Assembly: GCA_937897005.1 (NCBI GenBank)
Contig: CALCOQ010000164.1
Span: forward strand, 1 to 8,842
Length of the DNA stretch: 8,842 nt
Direction: 5' to 3'
From: an uncultured euryarchaeote
Lineage (GTDB): Archaea > Thermoplasmatota > Poseidoniia > Poseidoniales > Poseidoniaceae
Shown: one piece after another, positions 5,680 to 8,842 of the stretch
How the letters are laid out: the number at the start of each line of letters is the position of its first letter
Position numbering within the stretch: the first letter of the stretch is position 1
Position numbers and translations under genes: made by a program
Notes under the pieces: generated by a model
Told to the model about the DNA's origin: nothing
The model's input: only the letters and a program-made list of their open reading frames with translations
The model's database searches: none

Positions 5680-7659
5680 ATGCGTCCCGATGGCGTAAGT
5701 GGATGGTATGCTCGGTTGGACCGAGTAGAAAGCGACCGTGTCGTGCAAATGAAGACATGGCTAGGGGCATGGTCCAACTCACTTGAACAAGGGGTTCCTG
5801 TTGCGGCCATTCTTCCAAAAGAGTGGCCTACCTTGCCTGCTGCATTGTTGGCAGATGCTGGTCATGTGGTCGATCAATTACTTGCCCGCCATGATGCAGA
5901 ACAAGATGGTCGCAGCCCCAGAGGGGCACATGCAATACCTATCAGAGTGGTAGATGCAATCATTGGAGATGAATTACAGAAACCTGCAATCACTACTGGA
6001 AATGAGCCTTCTCAAAAAGTCATGGCACTTGATGCATTGCCGCCAGGTTTCAGAGATAGATTGAGTGAATTGCACATCGAAATTGATGATGGTAAAGATG
6101 GAGAAGAATTGATTGAAGACGAAATCTTGATGCAAGAAGTGAAGGGTGGTAAGAGAACCATCTCAGGTATTGTATTACCTTTCGCGGACCCTGCCTGTGG
6201 GGCAGGAGTTTTTGCTGCAAGACTAATGAAAAAGCACGCAGATTATTGGAATGGTATCGGTGATTGTACAAGAATGGAAGAAGATTCGCGAAGATTGTTC
6301 TCTTCCCTTCAATTGCTTGATATTGATAATGTGGCTGTCAATATCTGTCGTGATAGGCTCATTCTTGAAGCCCGCAAACTCTCATTGATTGGATACGAGG
6401 TGGGTAAATTACCTCCTGAAGAAATGGAAGTCTTGGTCACATCAGTGGTCAAGAGAGGTGATGCTTTGCAAGAAGAATGGCCGTGGAATACTTCTCCGAG
6501 AATATGCTGCATCAATCCACCATGGTTACGGATAAAGGACCGATTCAGAGGACATCCTGAAGGTTCACATCTCCGCAAGGAACTTGGAAAATCTCTACGT
6601 GACTGTAAGAACTTGGATGGAAAGCCACGATTCTCGACGATGCGCGGAAATGTGAACCTATACCGATTATTCATTGAAAGAGGTTTACAGATAATCAGGA
6701 ATGGGGGGCACCTACGTGCCGTTGCTCCAGATAGTTTGTTGAGGGAACAGAGTAGTGCGCCATTGCGCAGATTGATGGTTGAAGACAACCAATGGAAGAA
6801 ACTGTGGTGTATTGAAGAAGGAAATCAGATTTATCCCGGTATTGCTCAAGGTGTACTCATCATCTCTCTTCACAAGGGTGGAAAGACAAATGAAATTCTT
6901 TCTATCGGACCCGTGGAAAGAAATGATCTACTCAGTGATGAGGGAGGAATCCACTCCCGAGTTCCACGAATCATCATCACCAGAGAAAGGTGGTTGGGTT
7001 GGACAATGGGAACATGGGCAATACCAAGATTGCCAAAGGATCCTTTTGAGAGAAACAGGGTGCTGAGAGTCATTGATGAATTAGCAAAACGCCCACGTCT
7101 CTCAGACCCTGCAAATGAATTGGCAGCTGATGGAGTTGCAGCAAGAATCAGAGTTGGGGAGATCGATCAAACCTCTTTCTCGCATGTCATCAAATCATGG
7201 AAGAAATCCAATAAATCAATTCCATTTGTCAGAGGTGCTCACTTTTCCAGTGATGATGAAGGAAAAGTATCGATTCGACATCCTGGGTTTGGTGATAAAG
7301 AAGGTGAAAAAGAGCAATCTATGTGGGCCGGGGATCTTCCAATCAATTCGAGACCAAGGTTGGCTTGTCAGGCGATCGTTAATTCCCATCAAAAGCGAAG
7401 ATTGCGTTGGGCAGTGATGCCTGAAGGTTGTGTTCTTGGGAACAGTGTCAATCATCTACAACTCCCTGATGCGGTCGAAAAGCGATTGACCAAGAAGCAT
7501 GGTGATCTTGAGCATGGCCTTGAGTGGGTATGTGAGCGGTTGAACGACCCGAGACTCGATGCTTGGGCCAAGGCTTGGGCAGCAAATAACAATGTCAACA
7601 ATTACGAACTGGAAACCCTGCCATTGTCATTGATTGAGGGTTATGCGGTTTCCGCGTGA
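5680..7659 (+). CDS. N6-adenine DNA methyltransferase, Eco57I/TaqI-like
   Basis: The 659-residue protein should move a methyl group from S-adenosylmethionine to N6 of adenine in DNA. Motifs in gamma-class order are: a degenerate motif X, RGAHAIPIRVVDAII (81-95); motif I, DPACGAGVF (170-178); an acidic motif II segment, LLDID (212-216); motif III-like GDAL (260-263); catalytic motif IV, NPPW (279-282); and a later GGHLRAVAP segment (342-350). About 75 mostly acidic residues separate X from I, more than in small enzymes. The C-terminal part (about 400-659) is presumably the target-recognition region, ending with N-x-YELETLPLSLI (645-655) as in TaqI/Eco57I-type enzymes. No PD-(D/E)XK or HNH nuclease is apparent, and no restriction gene lies beside it, so it may be a solitary methylase. 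The ATG at 5680 has GGTG 5 bases upstream; an ATG at 5749 is an alternative. It follows two TerB-like genes. Confidence 0.85.
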   Translation: MRPDGVSGWYARLDRVESDRVVQMKTWLGAWSNSLEQGVPVAAILPKEWPTLPAALLADAGHVVDQLLARHDAEQDGRSPRGAHAIPIRVVDAIIGDELQKPAITTGNEPSQKVMALDALPPGFRDRLSELHIEIDDGKDGEELIEDEILMQEVKGGKRTISGIVLPFADPACGAGVFAARLMKKHADYWNGIGDCTRMEEDSRRLFSSLQLLDIDNVAVNICRDRLILEARKLSLIGYEVGKLPPEEMEVLVTSVVKRGDALQEEWPWNTSPRICCINPPWLRIKDRFRGHPEGSHLRKELGKSLRDCKNLDGKPRFSTMRGNVNLYRLFIERGLQIIRNGGHLRAVAPDSLLREQSSAPLRRLMVEDNQWKKLWCIEEGNQIYPGIAQGVLIISLHKGGKTNEILSIGPVERNDLLSDEGGIHSRVPRIIITRERWLGWTMGTWAIPRLPKDPFERNRVLRVIDELAKRPRLSDPANELAADGVAARIRVGEIDQTSFSHVIKSWKKSNKSIPFVRGAHFSSDDEGKVSIRHPGFGDKEGEKEQSMWAGDLPINSRPRLACQAIVNSHQKRRLRWAVMPEGCVLGNSVNHLQLPDAVEKRLTKKHGDLEHGLEWVCERLNDPRLDAWAKAWAANNNVNNYELETLPLSLIEGYAVSA

Positions 7660-7706
7660 AGAAAAGTAGTATTCACGTTGGAAAAAGCAGGGTTTTCTTG
7701 GGTGGG

Positions 7707-7715
7707 TTTTATTAT
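7707..7715 (+). promoter_or_regulatory. TATA-like box before the THEP1 gene
   Basis: TTTTATTAT stands out in the 109-base gap after the methyltransferase. Transcription about 25 bases downstream (near 7737) would give a leader of roughly 31 bases containing the GGAG site at 7757-7760. It implies that the NTPase, membrane protein and gcvH may be transcribed apart from the TerB-methyltransferase group. The rest of the gap has no other clear feature. Confidence 0.4.
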
Positions 7716-7768
7716 CTGCACCTACATGAGAAGAACGTTAATGGTTGATTCCATAAGGAGAGGATGAA

Positions 7769-8353
7769 ATGGGTATTAATCCAAAGATTGGAATCACTGG
7801 CTTACCCCGAAGTGGGAAAAGTGCAGTAATGGCCAAGGTTGTTTCAATGCTTGAGGATGAAATGCGCAGAGATGCACTCAACAGAGGAATTGATCCTGAG
7901 GAGGAACCTTTCATCGGTGGTATGAGGACCATGCCTGTGACAGAAAATGGTGAACGTGTTGGTTACAAGTGTATCAACATAAGAACTGGTGAAGAAGGAA
8001 CCATCGCCCACAAGAAGATTGATTCAAGATTGAGGATCATGGGATATGGTATCAATACCGAGGAATTGGAGAGGGTTGGGGTTCCAGCGATTGAGAATGC
8101 AAGAGATGAATGTGATATCATCGTGATCGATGAAATCGGTAAATTCGCTGTGGAATCAGAAATTTTCGTTCAAGCGGTGAGATCAGCATTGGAAGCGGAT
8201 AAGCCCACTATCATGACATTGCACAAAAAGAGCCGACATCCATTATTGCAGGACATCAGACGAAGAGACGATTCACGTATTCTTGAAGTCACTCCAGTCA
8301 ATAGAGCCCTGTTGCCATACAAGATTCACAAACTGATGTTTGAATCATATTGA
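7769..8353 (+). CDS. THEP1-family nucleoside-triphosphatase (NTPase_1)
   Basis: THEP1 proteins hydrolyse nucleoside triphosphates to the diphosphate and are homologous to cancer-related NTPase; their cellular role is unsettled. This 194-residue protein has a P-loop GLPRSGKS (11-18), a FIGGM segment and a GERVGYK-x-x-NIRTGEEG strand pair (48-77) typical of the family, a Walker B DIIVIDEIGKF (116-126), LHKKSRHPLL (151-160) and the late VNRALLP (177-183). It is slightly longer than the roughly 175-180 residues of typical members, because of an insert around 29-47 before the first GG. The start is set by GGAG at 7757-7760, 8 bases before the ATG. A small membrane-protein gene follows 38 bases after the stop, and gcvH comes next. 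Linkage to DNA methylation is possible from position only. Confidence 0.9.
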   Translation: MGINPKIGITGLPRSGKSAVMAKVVSMLEDEMRRDALNRGIDPEEEPFIGGMRTMPVTENGERVGYKCINIRTGEEGTIAHKKIDSRLRIMGYGINTEELERVGVPAIENARDECDIIVIDEIGKFAVESEIFVQAVRSALEADKPTIMTLHKKSRHPLLQDIRRRDDSRILEVTPVNRALLPYKIHKLMFESY

Positions 8354-8383
8354 CCCGTTGTATTCATCGGCAAGTTCTAACTC

Positions 8384-8387
8384 GGAG
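8384..8387 (+). promoter_or_regulatory. Shine-Dalgarno site selecting the start at 8392
   Basis: GGAG lies 4 bases before the ATG at 8392. The frame is open further upstream to a TTG at 8350 that overlaps the THEP1 stop, but no ribosome site precedes that codon. Confidence 0.45.
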
Positions 8388-8391
8388 TGGC

Positions 8392-8739
8392 ATGGATAAC
8401 CCAGCCAAGGCTGCTCGACGTATCCTTCTTGGTACAGGGGTCGGCTTGTTTCTGGTATCGTTTATGGCATTACGAGATGGACGACTGCCATTATACAGCA
8501 ATATCGGGTGGTCAATACCAATTGCAGCCATAGTAGCCATTGTAATCGGTTTCATGATTCCACAACAACCTGACTCAAAAAAACGCCTTGCTCGATGGTT
8601 CCCTGCACTCGATGAAAGTAGCATCGGTGAAGATATCAAGAACATTGTGTCTTCAGAAGAAGAAGATGGAGATGTCGGAGGAGCATGGGCAAAGTTGGAA
8701 GAAGCGATGTTGAGTTCCGAACTCGAAGAATCCGAGTGA
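8392..8739 (+). CDS. Small two-helix membrane protein, unknown function
   Basis: I recognise no family. The 115-residue protein starts with a short positive segment (KAARR, 6-10), then a membrane helix at about 11-27, a short loop with RDGRLPLYSN (28-37), and a second helix at about 41-57. A Lys/Arg patch (63-68) follows. The rest (72-115) is soluble and acidic, with EEEDGD and a final helix KLEEAMLSSELEE. By the positive-inside rule both ends should be cytoplasmic, with only a short outside loop. It lies between the THEP1 gene (38 bases upstream) and gcvH (51 bases downstream) on the same strand. A starting TTG at 8350 would add 14 residues but lacks support. Confidence 0.72.
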   Translation: MDNPAKAARRILLGTGVGLFLVSFMALRDGRLPLYSNIGWSIPIAAIVAIVIGFMIPQQPDSKKRLARWFPALDESSIGEDIKNIVSSEEEDGDVGGAWAKLEEAMLSSELEESE

Positions 8740-8790
8740 AGGGAATAGGCAAAGGTTTGTCTCATCGACCGTGCTGCGAGGGATGGTGAG

Positions 8791-8842
8791 ATGGTGAGTG
8801 AAGTCCCATTGGATATTTATTATACAAAAGAGCATGAATGGA
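8791..8842 (+). CDS. gcvH: Glycine cleavage system H protein, partial (5' end)
   Basis: Only 17 codons are in the window. They read MVSEVPLDIYYTKEHEW, and P-x-D-x-x-YTKEHEW is the conserved N-terminus of glycine cleavage H proteins (normally about 125-135 residues). H protein carries a lipoyl group that shuttles the aminomethyl intermediate between the P, T and L proteins. The lipoyl-lysine lies beyond the window edge. GAGGG at 8778-8782 is 8 bases before the ATG. A GTG one codon later is also possible. The gene continues past the right edge. Identification rests on the motif alone but is distinctive. Confidence 0.82.
   Translation, partial: MVSEVPLDIYYTKEHEW

Noticed and set aside
5680..7659. 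Methyltransferase as a fused type IIG restriction-modification enzyme or a PglX/DISARM-type defence methylase
   Set aside because: No nuclease motif is visible in the short N-terminus, it is shorter than PglX (about 1,200 residues), and none of the other BREX or DISARM genes is present in the window.
8740..8790. A terminator or small gene between the membrane protein and gcvH
   Set aside because: No stem with a T-run and no open frame with a ribosome site is present apart from the gcvH leader.

Overview
This window looks like chromosomal DNA from an archaeon, most plausibly a mesophilic marine member of the Thermoplasmatota (Marine Group II / Poseidoniales-like). The support is indirect. Three genes have A/T-rich TATA-like boxes at archaeal distances, one of them placed for a leaderless mRNA. 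Other starts have GGAG/GAGGT/GGTG Shine-Dalgarno sites. The proteins are rich in acidic residues, there is a THEP1-type NTPase, and base composition is roughly mid-40s per cent GC by eye. No rRNA, tRNA, CRISPR array, insertion sequence or phage structural gene is visible. Taxonomy is inference.

Layout. (1) 75-608: a small lineage-specific protein with a lysine-rich tract and a Cys/His cluster. Its stop lies 3 bases from the stop of a convergent isocitrate/isopropylmalate dehydrogenase-family gene (612-1784, minus). (2) 1939-2559: an acidic coiled-coil protein with a winged-helix-like C-terminus. (3) 2641-4238: two overlapping or abutting genes, a compact RmlA-like sugar-1-phosphate nucleotidyltransferase and a nucleotide-sugar dehydrogenase that keeps the full catalytic core but lacks the usual C-terminal UDP-binding domain. 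(4) 4256-4618 (minus): a cysteine-rich DUF2237/COG3651 protein, convergent with the dehydrogenase, with a small hairpin exactly between the two stops. (5) 4717-8739: five genes on the plus strand. They are two tandem TerB-like paralogues, a large N6-adenine DNA methyltransferase (DPACGAG, NPPW) with no recognisable nuclease, a THEP1 P-loop NTPase, and a small two-helix membrane protein. (6) 8791 to the end: the first 17 codons of a glycine-cleavage H protein (YTKEHEW).

How they may work together. The nucleotidyltransferase and dehydrogenase form a clear two-step unit: activate a sugar-1-phosphate, then oxidise the NDP-sugar to a uronate for surface glycans. The run TerB-TerB-methyltransferase is the best candidate for something not described before. 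TerB domains recur in stress and defence neighbourhoods, and here two diverged copies lie directly upstream of a solitary, atypical adenine methyltransferase. THEP1 follows, but a TATA-like box just before it suggests a separate transcription unit with the membrane protein and gcvH. A functional link between TerB and the methyltransferase is inference from gene order only.
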